NCBI GenBank assembly: GCA_003049465.1
Contig: PYSS01000021.1
Location: forward strand, 62,001 to 126,000
Length of the DNA stretch: 64,000 bases
Direction of reading: 5' to 3'
Source: Magnaporthiopsis rhizophila
Lineage: Eukaryota > Ascomycota > Sordariomycetes > Magnaporthales > Magnaporthaceae
The translations under genes were made by a program, and so were the position numbers. Positions 1 to 13,086 of the stretch are shown piece after piece. The notes under the pieces are model-generated. The model did no database searches. It was not told the origin of the DNA and worked only from the letters and a program-made list of their open reading frames with translations. How positions within the stretch are numbered: position 1 is the first letter of the stretch; every line of letters starts with the position of its first letter.

Positions 1-1
1 C

Positions 2-532
2 TGGGGCCGATACTGGCACCAGACATTCAGGCTCGGCTTCACGGCCCCGTCAAAGTGGCTGATCCGCCGCGGCTGGCTACCCGCCAGGCGCTCGGCCCTG
101 ACGGGGCTCGTGGCCTCGGCCTGCGCCTTCTCCCTCTCGGGCCTCATGCACGCCTCGGGCACCGCCACCATGCCGCGGCCCTCACGGCCCGATATGGCTT
201 TTGCCTTCTTCCTGCTGGCCTGGCTCGGCATCGTGCTGCAGCTCGCGCTCTGCCGGCTGCTCCGCCGGCCCATCGCCGCCTCGCCACTGGCCGTGAGGCG
301 CGCGGGAAACATGCTATTCGTCCTCGCATGGATGTACGCCACCTGCTGGACCTTTGAGGACGACCTGAGCCGCTCCGGCCTGTGGACCTTCGAGCCCGTC
401 CCCTACTCGCTGCTGCGCGCCATGGGCTTTGGAGAGCCTGGCGACGACGACCCTGTCCGCTGGCACGGGTTTTCCTGTATGACCTGGCACGCCGGGAAGC
501 ATTGGTGGGACAGCGGGCCGGCTTTTGTGTGA
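2..532 (+). CDS. Wax synthase-type membrane O-acyltransferase (MBOAT family), C-terminal part
   Basis: This is the 3' end of a gene whose start lies before the window. The open frame begins at base 2 with WGRYWHQTFR, which matches the FWGRxWHQ.FR signature of fungal wax-synthase/TRI7-like MBOAT proteins. It continues to a TGA at 530-532. About 36 residues later comes SLSGLMHASG, whose histidine sits where MBOAT enzymes carry their catalytic His. Three hydrophobic segments are visible: around the His motif, FAFFLLAWLGIVLQLALC, and NMLFVLAWMYATCW. This fits a polytopic ER membrane protein that transfers an acyl group from acyl-CoA to a hydroxyl acceptor. In fungi, members act on sterols, wax esters or secondary metabolites, and the substrate cannot be read from this fragment. 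The gene converges on TERT with about 390 bases between the stop codons. Confidence 0.8.
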   Translation, partial: WGRYWHQTFRLGFTAPSKWLIRRGWLPARRSALTGLVASACAFSLSGLMHASGTATMPRPSRPDMAFAFFLLAWLGIVLQLALCRLLRRPIAASPLAVRRAGNMLFVLAWMYATCWTFEDDLSRSGLWTFEPVPYSLLRAMGFGEPGDDDPVRWHGFSCMTWHAGKHWWDSGPAFV

Positions 533-789
533 CATTTATTCTGTCATCATGCTCCTACCTACCTAGCTTCTTTGTTCACCGTTCGCCTTCCCTTCCTACC
601 CTGTCCTTTTCGTTCTCGTAGTACCTTCGACACCATTCAATGTGCGATGCGAGCATGGCGTTGGATCCAGATACCCTACTCTCCATCGGTTGGATACAGG
701 AGTAAAAAAGAGTAGAAGTTAGAGTTAGATTACGATATCTCCACGCAAATATGCGCCTTCCCTTGAAAAATATGCATGAGTCTCTCCTG

Positions 790-847
<58 letters not shown>

Positions 848-848
848 N

Positions 849-888
<40 letters not shown>
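790..888. repeat. Long poly-A tract with an ambiguous base
   Basis: A nearly pure run of A, broken by GAG and an N at 845-848. It lies between the convergent 3' ends of the MBOAT and TERT genes. The N suggests the assembler could not resolve its true length. Confidence 0.9.
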
Positions 889-889
<1 letters not shown>

Positions 890-919
890 CGACAGAGGTC
901 TTGTCCGTACAATTATTCA

Positions 920-3900
920 TCACCCGTCAAGCTTTGGCACCGCGCTCTTCACCCGTAGGCCTTGTATCTCGGCATCCAGCCACGCCAGCACCTCGCCGAA
1001 ACAGCTTTGTTTTTTGCTCAAGACCTGCTTGAAGGCATGTAAAGTCACACTGAGAAGTCGTCGAGGTGTTAGCTTGCTTTGTTGGCTGGCTGACAACATA
1101 TGTGACGCGACAGCGCCTGGACTTTTGTTGTATACTCGGTACTTACCCTCTAACCTGGTCCCTCCTGATGTCGCAAACATATTCGGGAAACCTCAACCTC
1201 CTCGACTTGCTCGTCAGCAGCGCGTACGCCACATCCGCCACGCCATCGACGGCGGCGATGACGAGGTCCGGGCGCGGGCGGCGGGCGGGCGGGAGGCAGC
1301 GGACGTAGGCCCACGTCTTGGTGGCCGTCTCGGCCATGGCGGCGGCTAGGTTGCGCAGGACGGCGCGGCGCGAGTTGTGGGCCGTGTCGAAGAACATGAG
1401 GTGCGACTGGATCCGGAAGGCGTTGGCGACCTTGCGCGCAAAGTTGCGGCCCTGGTGCCGCGAGAAGTCGACCGTGAGCGAGTTGGCCACGGTAGCAACA
1501 GCGACGGGGTCGCGCTGCTGCTGCCGCTGCCGCTGCCGCACCCGCGGCGCCCGGTCCTTGCGGATGCTGAGCGAGGTGCAGTTGATCAGGGTGCCGCAGT
1601 AGGGGAACTCGCCGCGCGCGCTGCCGGAGCAGGCGTCGTCGTCGGGCCGCGCCACGGCCGTGCCGTCGTGTTTCAGGCCGAAGTTGACTAGGGTCTTGCC
1701 GGGGCTGGCGGATACGCCGTACTCTGGTATCCCGGCATGCATCACTTTGACGAAGCGGGACGCCTTGTCCACGTCGGTGGTGACGAGTAGAAAATCATCG
1801 ATGAGCCGGAGGAGCAGGCAGTCGTCCGACTGGAGGAACTGCAGGTGCTTGGACTCGAGGTCGGCGTAGAAGTAGTTGCACAGCAGCGAGCTCAGGATGG
1901 AGCCCTGCGGAATCCCGACCTTCTGCCGGTAGTGCTTCTTGCCGATCCGGACCAGGTTCTGCTCGATATGCGCCACCAGGAGCCGCATCAGGTTCCGGGT
2001 CTCGTGCGTCTTCTGTACGACGCTGTCGACAAAGACCGTGTCCCTTTTGCCCCTTGCCACCTGCTCGACGAGCACGTCCATGAAGCTGGAGCTGCCGGCC
2101 ACGTCTCTGGCAGCCGAGCGCCAGCGCTTGTTCAGCCTCGATTTTGTTGTTGTGGATCCGCCGCTGATGCTGGGCTCGGCCTCGATCTCGACGTGCTTGG
2201 TCACCTTGTACCTGGGCAGCGATGGCACACCTGCCATAAGCCTTAGGATAGCGGTTTGCGGGATCGTGTCAAAGGCCGCCTGGACGTCGACCTTGGCGAA
2301 GAAGAATGGCCTGTCACGAGGGCCTTGGCGCTCCTTGAAGGCCTTCAGGCGAAGATACAAGTCCCCTACTGACAGCATAGAAGAGCCGAGACGAGAGGGC
2401 TGGCGTTCCTGTTGGTTGGCGCAAGCAATCGAGTTAGTTGACTTGCGTAGGGTGCGCGCACCGCGTCGCTCGCCGTCATACCTTTTCAAGCTTCAGCATG
2501 CTGTGAACCGGTCCAAGAACGGCGTTGATACTCGGACCAAGGACTTTTTTGTTTCCCTTCAGCGGGCCCCTGCGCCGCAGGTTGGTGATGGGACGCATGC
2601 CCAAGTCCTTGGGCAGCAGCCTCACCTGGCTACAGCCGAGGTCGCGTGAGCCAAGGATGCGCTGTGCGTCGGCCGGCTTGATCTCTTCGAACATTTTGTC
2701 TCTGAGTGTCAACATGGCAGGCTCAGCAATGCTGCGCCAGACGTCATGCCGAAAGTAGAAGAGCCTGTAGCGGTGGCTGCTGGATTCGGTCACGTAGAAG
2801 TTGCTGCGCAGGAGGGGTATCAGAAGAGAGTCGAACAGGTAGTAGAGAAACTCGAGAAAGATCTCGGTGCGCTTCTCCATGTCCGTCCGGCTTGTCTTTT
2901 GGCCTGCGGCGCCGGGCGGAGCCAGCCAGTCGATCTCTGCCATCTAGGTAGGTACCACGCGAGTTAGAGCAGAGGCACTTGGTTTATATACGGGCAAGGA
3001 CTGACCTTGAAGCCATGTTTGAGCTCATGGAGGTTCATTGTCTCGAACCGTCGAAGCTTGATGAAGTGGTCGACATGTTTTAAAAATCGCCTCTTGTTAT
3101 CAACCTGGACGTGCCCGGTGCCCCAGAAATCGTTTGGTATGATTTTGGACAAGACGGCCTGGCAGTATGCGGACACATGAGACACTGGGCTCGATAAATC
3201 CAGGGTGGACGAGTTCTGTCTCTCAAGCCCATAGCTGTCTAACGAGGCTGCATGTAGGCGTCGTGGATCCTAGATGGGAAGAATTGGAACACAAAATCAA
3301 TAAACAATCACCACGGGTCTGGTGGAAGACACAAATACAGAACTCACGGGACAATAGTGCTGTAAGAGCGCAGAGTACGAGCAGCGTTTATGAAGTATCT
3401 GCAGTTTTTGTACAAGTCGGTAGGCCGAGCCCCTGAGCCTCTTGGGCAGCGGTGGTAGCCCCGCCTCTCCTAGCCGAAACTTCCGTTGGATCTCGTCCTC
3501 TCGGAGCGTGTAATCCTGCAGCTTCTGTGTCGTCTTGGTACTGTCGACAACGGAAGTGAAGGCGTTATGCAGGGCAAACTGCCTGGGGAACATGTACATC
3601 ATGCAGTGCAATGTGTTGCGCCGATTTGCTTTGCCGACTTGATCCTCTCCATCGGTCACTCCCGCGGGGCGATCCGATCCGATGAATGGGTATCGGTTCA
3701 GCACATCTATACAGAGTGAGCTCATTATCAGAACGCCGTGAAAATCAAAATGCCTCAGGCGGTAACGAACTGTGCACGGTTGAGGTGGGAAATAGGACGA
3801 ACTCCAATGTACGTACGTATATGCCTCAGTCCGAAATGCACGGTCCCACGCGCGTTTAGGGCAGCACGGGAGTAAAACATACGACTTCTGACGAACACTA

Positions 3901-4949
3901 TCGTGGCAGGAGTCTTTTCCGTGCTGGAGGAGCTGCCCGGATCCGAGACATCTAGGCGGCTCCCCTTGGGAAGGCCGTTGGACGCAGGCGGCTCGAGATC
4001 GTTGAGAGATTTCCCTGAAGAGCCCAAGCTGTCAGCAGGCCATCATCACCGAGAATTTTCCAAGAGAAGCTGTGGCTAACGCCCTACCACTCAACTGATA
4101 ATAGTTGCCGCTTCCTGCGGGAACAGAGACGAAAATAGAGTGGTCAAGAAGGAGATCTATCATCATCTTCTCTCCGGCCCGTCCGAGAAGACCAAGAAGC
4201 TCGGGCCAATAGGAGTCCTTCAACATCCGAACGCGCTGGTTGCGATATTGGGAGAACAGGCCGGGCACGGCATCCGCCAGAGGGCACGCACCCCCCGGTG
4301 GCGGGTTTGTATCCCAGGCCGGGGCCCTCCTGAAACCGTCACAGAGCACATTCTTGGGCCAGCCACCATTCTTCTTGTCCTTTTCGAATAGAGACCAGAT
4401 TGCAAAGTTGACAATCTCGTGTTGGCAGAACAGCGTCTTTGTAGCGCCGTCCGACAAGCTCACATATGACTTGTCGCCCCTCTGGGAGAAGTTGAGCCAT
4501 TGATTCCAGCGGGAGTCTGCGCGGGCCGGCTTGCTGTCAGGGGAAGACGCAACGATGGTGGAGTCGAGCAGATGGGAAACATGCGTCTCCAGGTCGCTGG
4601 GTTGTCCCCCGTGGCGGGCATCATCGTCGGCCGGCTTGCCCAGGGAAGCAATCTTTCTCCGCCTGATTTTAGACGAGGACGGCAGGTTTTCCAGGATGTG
4701 GTCGCGCAGCGTCTGGAGCCGCAGGTAATACTGGGACAGCACGGCGTGGGTTTGGGTTGGCGGGGTGGATGTGTCCGCAGGGGCGTCCTCGTGGCCACGC
4801 TGCGCGTGTTTATGCTTGTGCTTGTGCTTACGTTTCTTTGCAGGGCGCTGCGGGCCGGTAACTGCAGCATGATCCCGCGTCCGCTTCACGCCAGCCGTCG
4901 TCACCGGCGACGCCATTGTCGCTGGCCGGGCACCTTGGCAGGAGGACAC
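920..4949 (-). CDS. TERT: Telomerase reverse transcriptase, seven exons, about 1160 aa
   Basis: Catalytic subunit of telomerase; copies the telomerase RNA template onto chromosome ends in the nucleus. Exons by consensus splice sites and motif continuity: 4949-4088, 4014-3817, 3706-3348, 3215-3006, 2943-2482, 2408-1147, 1049-920; they total 3483 nt, an exact frame. The N-terminus has a basic KKRKHKHKHKH run (residues 38-48, likely nuclear localisation). The RNA-binding region includes FGLRHIHVLNRYPF, restored across intron 2. Motif T is at about 574-596 (FLYYLFDSLLIPLLRSNFY). Motifs 1/2 follow near 650-667. Reverse transcriptase motif A is VDVQAAFDTIP (Asp738), B' is VGIPQGS (861), C is LIDDFLL (Asp901/902) and E is FPYCGTLIN (964). 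All three catalytic aspartates are present and nothing looks broken. The short last exon completes the C-terminal extension (VTLHAFKQVLSKKQ). An internal ATG at residue 12 is an alternative start. Confidence 0.95.
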
Positions 4950-6971
4950 GGGCCTGAGCGCAGCGCCGGGCCCTCGGTTGCGCTTACTTACATGTACCTA
5001 GCCCGTTTGACGCACGGCACTGGCCGACGCATATCAGAGGCGGATTGTCCAACTAAATCGCCCAATTGCCCCAAGAACCCGAGAATGGGCGTCATTAGTG
5101 GTCGCGATATCGTTGTCGATGCACGACTTGTATTGGCGCGGAACGCGTCCTGGCTTGATTGGTGGATGCGCCGTCTCATCGGCGAATAACAGAATGCTGT
5201 GCAAGGAAGTCGGACAGCGCATTAAAATAAAATATGCCAGGGAGACTGATCCAGACCAGCGGGTAGGCACCTGTTTCGCCACTGGGCTGTCAGATCCTGG
5301 AAAGGAGAAAGGAAAAAGGGGTCATCCGATTGTGCACGTTCAACTCCTGGAGCAGCGGCGTCTCTCCCGCCCCGCCGTCATTTGGCTAAGACCTGTCTCT
5401 GTCGGCACATTGAAGTCTGGAGGCCGAGTCGAGGCCTCGACAAAAAAAAAGTTGGTTAGTGGGCGGTCGCTAGGCTGTTTCGGCCCGCGTGGATTGGCCA
5501 GGCACAGCCGGGTGAGCAATAAGCGCACAGACTGGAGCTGGAGCGAGCGTGTTTGCGGTCGACCGACCACAGCGGAGGGCGGCCGATGGCCCCACGCAGC
5601 CATGACAAAGACGCCTGATTCAAAGTTGCATGTGGTGCACGAATTGAGTGCCCACTCTGGTAGCATGCACTGGGACGGGAGCAGGAACCTACTGTAGAAA
5701 AAGCCGATGTAGCCCACCATCCTTGCTTCTTTTGGCTTTCCCTCGGATCGTTAGGCGCACGCCAAGCTTTCAAAAACGGGTGGGTTCAAGTTGGCAGACA
5801 CATCATATTCGCGCATCCTTATGCAGATCGCCTCCCTTCTTTCTTCTTTGAGCGGCTTTTGCCATTTCTAGCATGCCTTATCCTGAAGCCGTCCGGATGA
5901 CTGATGGCCAGGATCTGCCCCCGCCGTGATTGTTACGATGGATCTCCCTGAACGCTCAAGCTCGGCGACAAGGCCAAAGCCAAAATGGCCGACATGAACT
6001 AATGGGACATGTTCGAGGTCGGGAAGTCCTTCCGAGCCGACCTTGACCTGGGTGCGCGGGTGAGTCGCGTATCAAGCTCGGGTGGAGTTTGCGTCGCCCG
6101 AGTAAGCTGCGTTGCTTTTGAGGGCGCAAAAAAAAGGGGCGGAAATAAATTGAGGAGATACGGCAGAAAAAAAGAAAGAAAAAAAAAATCGGCAGAAGGG
6201 CTGGCAAGTTTTATGCCCTGAATTGAGTCTCAGAGTCTAAAAAGACGCGCAGGATAATGCGAGCTGCAGCCTGACTGCAGCCTGCCCAGACCAGTGTATG
6301 CACCATTGGCAGATAGAATCCGTGGGCGGACTGAGAGCCCGCAGATAGAAACGCGGAGATTCCATCACCTGCATCGACGCCCATCAACGTTTGGTACCCC
6401 TGGCGGCTCGAGTGTGCGGGTGGGCAGTTATACGGTTGCGGGCTGGCGAGCGACAACGCCTGTGTGCTGCTGTGGTCGGGTGCTATGCCGCTGGTGCTGG
6501 AACGCTGGATTTTACTGGTGTGGCACCCCCGTCGCGAGTGGGGATTGGCAGCGCTGCATTGGCTCAACTGCCCTCCAGAATAGGAAGGCTCCCGTGCCTC
6601 CCACGCAAACCAGCTGGGAGCAAACAACCGCACTGCCCTCCATCCATCCTTCCATCTTCGGAGCACCCAGCACAAGCACAACCAACCCACGAGCAGCACT
6701 CGCACACGCAGCACGCCCCTCCCCTTCGAGCGCCCGTCGCAGCTCCAAATCCGCACCAGGACAGACCTTAATCCACCACACCAACCACGGCTTCCAACCA
6801 GATGGGTCTACGCCAGCCGCCGCCCAGAGAGGATAGTGTCTGATGTCGGCCACTCAAACCGTGTTCAACTTGTTACCAGGGTACTCGAGGTAGTCGACTT
6901 TGTTCGGTCGCTGGGCCGCTGATCGCGCCGGCACACCCTGCCTAACCCTTGACTGATGAGTGTGCCCTGCC
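4950..6971. other. Divergent intergenic region TERT / RhoGEF
   Basis: About 2 kb between two divergently transcribed genes. Open frames occur here (the longest is about 200 codons at 5098-5697), but they lack recognisable motifs and fungal codon bias. The last 350 bases (about 6590-6960) are rich in C and A with many CCA/CAC runs and few G, typical of a long 5' leader for the RhoGEF gene. Short A runs lie at 5442-5450 and 6181-6188. No TATA box stands out. Confidence 0.6.
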
Positions 6972-9900
6972 ATGGACGAGGCCAACGACGAGGACCGCTT
7001 GGGCATCGCTGCACCTTTGTCGCCCCGGGCCTATGCAAATGTGACTGCGAATGCGCAGCTCCTTCCCCCACGCCACGAACAGGACTACCGCCACCAAAAC
7101 AACGACCCGCTCCTCCGCCACCACCACCAACAGCCCTACAACCACGCGAACGATCCCTCCTTGTCCCCGACTGATCCCTTCGCCTTCGACGCTGCGGCCC
7201 AGGCCAACTTCGCGTCCCATGCCGCCCTCAACCTGCAGGTAGTCGCTGCCAATGCCGCCACCGCCCACACCGCGACCTCCAATCCCTTCGCCAACGTCCC
7301 CGATCCCGACGACTTCTATCGCGACTACCGAGGCGTCCAGACCGGCCCTGCCATCGTCCCTGTCCCGTCCCCGCCGGCCCCGATGGCTTCCACCACCCTG
7401 CCCCAGCCTCACGCCCTCCCCCACGTTCATCCTAACCCGCAGTCTTCCGCCTCGAGGCAGCCAGTCGCCCCGGCCAAACTCACTCACGCTGCCACTGCCC
7501 CCGCAGGCCACAGCGGGACCCGCCCAGCATTGCGTTCCACCTCGAGCCCCATCGACGATCGGTCCGCGAGGCGGCCATCGGCAGGGTCGGCCTCGGGAAG
7601 CAGCGGATACGGCCTGGGAAAGCAACCCAGCGTGAAGGATCTGAAAAAGCGTTTTGATCAGGCCGCCCCGCCGCCGCAGCAGCCAGCAGTTCCGCGCCAG
7701 GTCAGCACCAGAACCGCTGCCCTGCGGAGCACATCACAGGGCCGGCCGTCAGGAGGCTCGAACGCGGGCCAGGCCGCTACCTCGTATACCAACCTCAGAT
7801 CCTCGGTCGATAAAGATGCTGGCGGTTCGTCCAGCAGATCCACACGGCGCCAGAAGTTTGTCGAGGAGGACCAGATGTCGAGTAATCCGAAGTCTTTTGC
7901 GAGTCGCATGAGGCCGAAGCCACCTAACCCGTCCATCGTCACGGGCACCCACAGTTCAAAGACGGCATCCGCCGCATCTGCGAGGTCGCCCAGCGTCCCC
8001 ACGTCGCCTCGCTCCGGCCGCTCTGGAGGTCTTCTCTTTGGCGAGATCTTGCCGCAGGAGGATGGAGGTCGCACTGCTGGCTTTGGTATCCACACGGCAT
8101 CAAAACCACGGCGAACGTCCGAGTCGCAGATTTATGGCCTAAGCCCGCTTGAGAGCACCCAGTCCCCTGCAGATGACGAGGAACCCTCGTCCCCGACTGA
8201 CTGGTACCGGGGCGTTGCCTCGCCTCGGCCCTCAAGCAAAGAAGTCAGGCTACCCCAGACCTCGCATGCGAGAGCCCAGAGCGATTCTTCGGGGGCCAAA
8301 TCCGCGCTGAGTCGGCCTCCCCACCCGCGTCAAAACCGCCGGAGCGGTCCCCCATCCCAACCGCCTTCACCGTCTTCCCGTCTCCCAATCTCTGTAAAGA
8401 AGCTCAGCCCCTCCTCGAATCCGAGCAGCCCCTCTTCGCGATCAAACTCGCCATCTTTTCCCCATAATCTCTCTGCTTGTGGGAGAAGTTCTAGGCAGCG
8501 CGGCACTTCAACCACGCGCGCCAAGACCCCGACGACACGATCTACGACCCCGACCACATCAACTTCCAAGACGGCCGCCCACAATTCAGCCGCCTCGCGA
8601 AGGCACCTACCGAGCAAGATCGCTACGCCAGCCGGTCACACGGCCGCACGCCTGGCAGCTTTCAACACGGCGGCTTCGCCCGCGAAGTTGTCGCCACCTC
8701 TGCGTAGCTCGCGGCCGCGGCAGTCGGTCGCGAGCGCAAGTACTGCAAGCTCGAGGCTGAAGACCGTCGAGAAGTCAGGCTCTAGCAAGCCGGCCCCAAA
8801 AGAGGACGACCCCACGCCCAGAAGGCGGAAACTCTCTGTCGGCCCCATTGACTTTGCTCAGCGGAGGGAGACAATCAAACTCGCGTACACCAAGTCAATC
8901 CGAGAGACTCAGGCCCGAGAGGCGAGATATGCCGCATCTCTGAAACGGAAGAAGGAACAGGAGGACAAGGTCAAGGCTGAAGCCGAGGCCGCCGCTGCAG
9001 AGGCTGCAGCAGCCGCAGCATTGGCGGCAGCGGCGATCGCGGGAGCAACACCGACTGAGGCGGCACCACCGGGTGAATTGAGCGTGCCAGTTTCCGCACC
9101 GTCGGAACCAACGCCCTCCGAATTGGTGGAATCGAGCCATGGAACCGACAGCAGCATTACTCGGACGAACGTTCAGGTGCAACCAGACTCTGAGCCGCAG
9201 CTCAGAATCATCACCGGATCAGTGCCCGTTGGTGATGTGACCGTGAGGCCCGCGAAATCAAGTCTAGATTCGCCAACCCTCGGAATCCCAGGAAGCTTCC
9301 CCAGTTTTGGCTCTCCTCAGCTCGACCAGGAACCGCCCCCGCAATCAGCCATTTCCACAACGTCGGTCATCACCGAGTTTGATAATGAGCCCCAGACGGA
9401 GCCTGCCTCAATGGATGGCACCGCCGTCACCAGAAACGGCCTGGGAATTGACGATACATCCATCTATTCTCCTGTTCGCGAGAAAGCCACTTACCACTCC
9501 CCCTTCGATGAAAATGCCGTTGACGACGACCAGCTCTCCATCAAGATCTCGCTTGATGCCCTGACGCTCGAGCAACGAGGCAAGGAACCTGCATCTAGCG
9601 CAGATGTCCATGAGCAAGAGCAGCTGCATCAGTCTCACGGGGATGAGGACGTCCACCAGCAGAGCTTTGAGGCTAGCTTCGAGGGGCAGCTGAACAGGGA
9701 GAAACAAGTCTCCACAGGCGATCTGCCGCCGACAGCTCTCGATGACCAGGAGCAGGAATACGAGCCGCGGCCTTTTATGCCTCAAGCTCAACACACCACG
9801 GTGACCATACTAAGTCGCGAGTCGGACTTTATGCCTCGACCTAAGCCGAACGATGGCCCAATAAGTCACGAGCCGCAGATGGACAGCCTGGAGGAATTCT

Positions 9901-12900
9901 ACATCGGCCCCCATATCAGAGATAACATCTCTGCGCTGAGGGACTCGACGTTCATGTCTTCGGAATTCTCTGACGACTTCATGCCCTCGTCGGCAGAAGC
10001 GCAGCGAACCCCAGACACCTCACAGAGCCTGACGGTACCCGGCCTCCTTTCACCCGCTAACAGGACAAGCCAGCACTCCGCATGGACGGACTTTTCGCTC
10101 GATAGCTCTGATGGAGGCCTGGAACGTCTGTCCAAACATGCGGCCTTTACAAGCCGTGACTCGACTCTGCGGGGACGCCCTGCGATGCTGGCAGTCGAGT
10201 CCAGGCCGGCGTCAATCACCGAAGACATACGGGGCGAGCACATGCATCACGATGCAGACTCGGCACAGTCGGAAGCGCACTTGCTGGGCACTTTGCAGCT
10301 GGACAGGCACCAGCTTCCTGAGCTCGACACCGGCTATGGCTTCTCGGTCGACTATATGTCGAAGCCTCCAAAGAAGGCGCATGTTCCCGCACGGCCGGAT
10401 CACGAACCACCCCCGGTGCCAACACCCGACAATCGTTCTATCCATGAGGATCATCGCCCGTCTTCAAGCGGCTACTACGATCAGACCAGGCCAAGCAGTT
10501 ATTTTCAGAGCACCAAGGACGATGAGAGTACCTTCTCTATCGGTCCTTCGAGACGGCAGAGCGAGGAATATGCGCAGCCCTTACTTACGCCGCATTCGAT
10601 TGGGGGTGCTTCCATGGAGAGCACTGGCAATGGCTTCAGTACGTCTTCGACGCTCGACGTCGATCCGGCCGCCACCGCTAGCGACGAGGCCAAGGACCCG
10701 GCCAGCAGCGCCAAGCAAGGCTCTTCGAAAGAGCGAAACCGCCTGGTACAACGTCAGAACGTCATCAAGGAGCTAATCGACACAGAGGGCTCCTTTGTGC
10801 GAGACATGAACGTTATTGAGGAGATATACAAGGGAACAGCGGAAGCCTGCCCAAATCTCGATTCCAAAACGATCAAGCTCATCTTCAGAAACACGGACGA
10901 GATCATTGGGTTCCACACCACATTCCTTGCCGAGCTGAAGGAGTCTGTATCGGCCGTCTACAGTCCCAAAGGCCGGCGCTCGCCGTTGAAGGAAGGCGGC
11001 AGGGAAGACTCGATGGTGTCGGACTCCATGACCATCGGCTCCACAACCTCAGCGTCGGTCAAGGAGATTAAGGAGACAGCGGCTGAGCCGGACGACAGTA
11101 GGGACCGCCTGACATCAATTGGGCCTGTTTTCGCCAAGAACATCGAGCGGATGCGGGTGGTACACGAGAGCTTCCTGAAGACCAGTGATCCTGCGTCTAA
11201 GCGTTTGATCCAGATCCAAGAGGACGATGCGGTTCAAGTGTGGCTCAGCGAATGCAACGAGGCAGCCAAGGATCTGACTGCCGCATGGAATTTGGACTCC
11301 CTCCTGATCAAGCCGATGCAGCGCATCACCAAGTATCCAAACTTGATAATCCAGCTGCTCCAATACACGCCCGAAGACCACCCCGATCGTGAGGCGCTGA
11401 CTGCAGCTCGGGTTTCGCTGGAGAACGCGATATTGGACATCAACAAGACCAAGAAGAACTTCGAGCTGGTTGGGCAGATAGTCGGCCGCAAGCGCAAGGA
11501 GTCGGATGTTCGGGCGGGCTTTGCCAGGGCGTTCGGCAAGCGTATTGACAAGCTTCAGTCCTCATCCGCCCACGTCCAAGAGGATACCGAGTACAAGGCG
11601 CTGCAGGAAAAGTTTGGCGACGACTTCCTCCGCCTCCAGGTGGTGCTGAGGGATGTCGAGTTCTACACGCGGCAGGTGTCAGAATACGTCCGCGAGTTCC
11701 TCCAGATGCTTTCGGCAATGGAGCTTGTCATGCGACTACAGCCATCGCCTTACCCTGAAATCGAGAGCAAGTGGGCTCGCTTCAACGTCTCTATGAGGGA
11801 CATGGAGAAGGTGGCTCTGGATCAGCACCTTGCCCAGGTGAGGAAACATGTGATTGAGCCGTTCGAGCTCGTCATCAGGTGCTACAACCATCCTGGTCTG
11901 GCAATGAAGAAACGGACCAAGCGCCGAGCCGACTACGAGAGGGCAGAACAGCTCAAGAAGGGGGGCAAGAAGGTGGACAAGCAACTTGGCGAGCTGGTGG
12001 AGCAGTACGAGGCCTTGAACGAAACGCTGAAGAAGGAGCTGCCCAAGTTGTCTGCTTACACGGAGAAGATCGGCAACATCTGCCTCGGGAATTTCGTCTG
12101 CATCCAGGTCAAGTGGTTCTCCATCTGGAAGGAAAAGGTCAAGGTTGTTCTCGAGGACGCGCACGTGCCCGAGATGGCCGATGTTGTCCAGTCGTTCCAG
12201 AGGGACTTCCGGGACATGGAGGAGCAGATCGGAACAATCGGCCTCCTCAACCACAGCCAAAAGCCAAGGTCGTCGCAGTCAACGACGGAAGACAACACCA
12301 TGTCCCGGTCGACATCGCGAGTTCCCGAGCTCTCGCCCCGGGCCAGGGGCCTGTCGAGTACCAGCGACTCCATGACGGGCCTCGCCACACCAGACTTCGT
12401 GAGGACGAACAGCGGACAATTCACGCTCTCGCCCACGGCGGCCAGCTCGACCCCCCACCACTACTATTTCAGGGACCAGTACGCGGGTCTAAACGTCAAC
12501 GGCCACAGCCGACACGGGGGCCATGTGTCGCCTGCGCACGCCGGCAGCACTGGGAGACCCGGCACAGGGAGGAGCTACGACGCGCCACGTCCAAGCGGCG
12601 ACTCGGCCAGTCACGCGGGCCAACACAGCAGACGAGACTCTGGATCAACGTACAACTCAAACATGCAGTCGCAGGAGCATCGACGCTTCTCTGGCCTCTT
12701 CCATTCAGCCCTGCCCCCAGATGATCCCGACGAACGGGGACGGGCGTCCAGGTCATCATCTAGGGAACGGCCTGCTGCGAACGGCTACAACGTCATGTGG
12801 CTCGCCGCGTCGCTGTTTGAATTCAAGATCGAAGAAACGAAGACCGAGGCTGGGTATCCTTATCTTACCTACCAACCAGGCGAGGTACGCAACCTGGGAT

Positions 12901-13086
12901 CCCATTACCACCCCAGTTTCCGACCTCCAATCCCTTTGACCTCTATGCTAACGCAGTTCTGCCCATCAGATATTCGACGTTATCGCCGAGAAGGGCGAGC
13001 TCTGGCTCGCCAAGAACCAGGACGACCCTTCCAATTTAGTTGGCTGGATATGGTCCAAGCATTTTGCCAAACTTGCTGACTCTTGA
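6972..13086 (+). CDS. RhoGEF (DH)-BAR-SH3 protein, about 2009 aa
   Basis: Predicted guanine nucleotide exchange factor for a Rho/Cdc42-type GTPase with a membrane-curving BAR domain, the arrangement of the Tuba/dynamin-binding-protein family; such proteins act in polarised growth and septation. Residues 1-1250 are disordered, Ser/Pro/Arg-rich. A conserved stretch (SVGPIDFAQRRETIKLAYTK) lies near residue 625, followed by an Ala-rich helix. The DH domain starts near 1261 (RQNVIKELIDTEGSFVRDMN) and carries an approximately 55-residue insertion. BAR spans about 1540-1737. The C-terminal SH3 domain is split by an intron (12885-12969, donor GTACGC, acceptor CATCAG). Splicing joins LTYQPGE to IFDVIAEKGELWLAKN and ends at LADS with TGA at 13084-13086. 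The start is ATG 6972 (MDEAND); ATG 6960 is 4 codons upstream. Between about 8495 and 8704 another frame looks more coding than this one (see findings), so the model there is uncertain. Confidence 0.88.

Noticed and set aside
920..4949. Non-LTR retrotransposon reverse transcriptase
   Set aside because: Motif T, the VDVQAAFDTIP form of motif A, FPYCGTLIN motif E, seven-exon structure and lack of an endonuclease domain identify telomerase rather than a retroelement.
5098..5697. 199-codon open frame between TERT and the RhoGEF gene
   Set aside because: No recognisable motif, poor codon bias, and the translation looks like random non-coding sequence.
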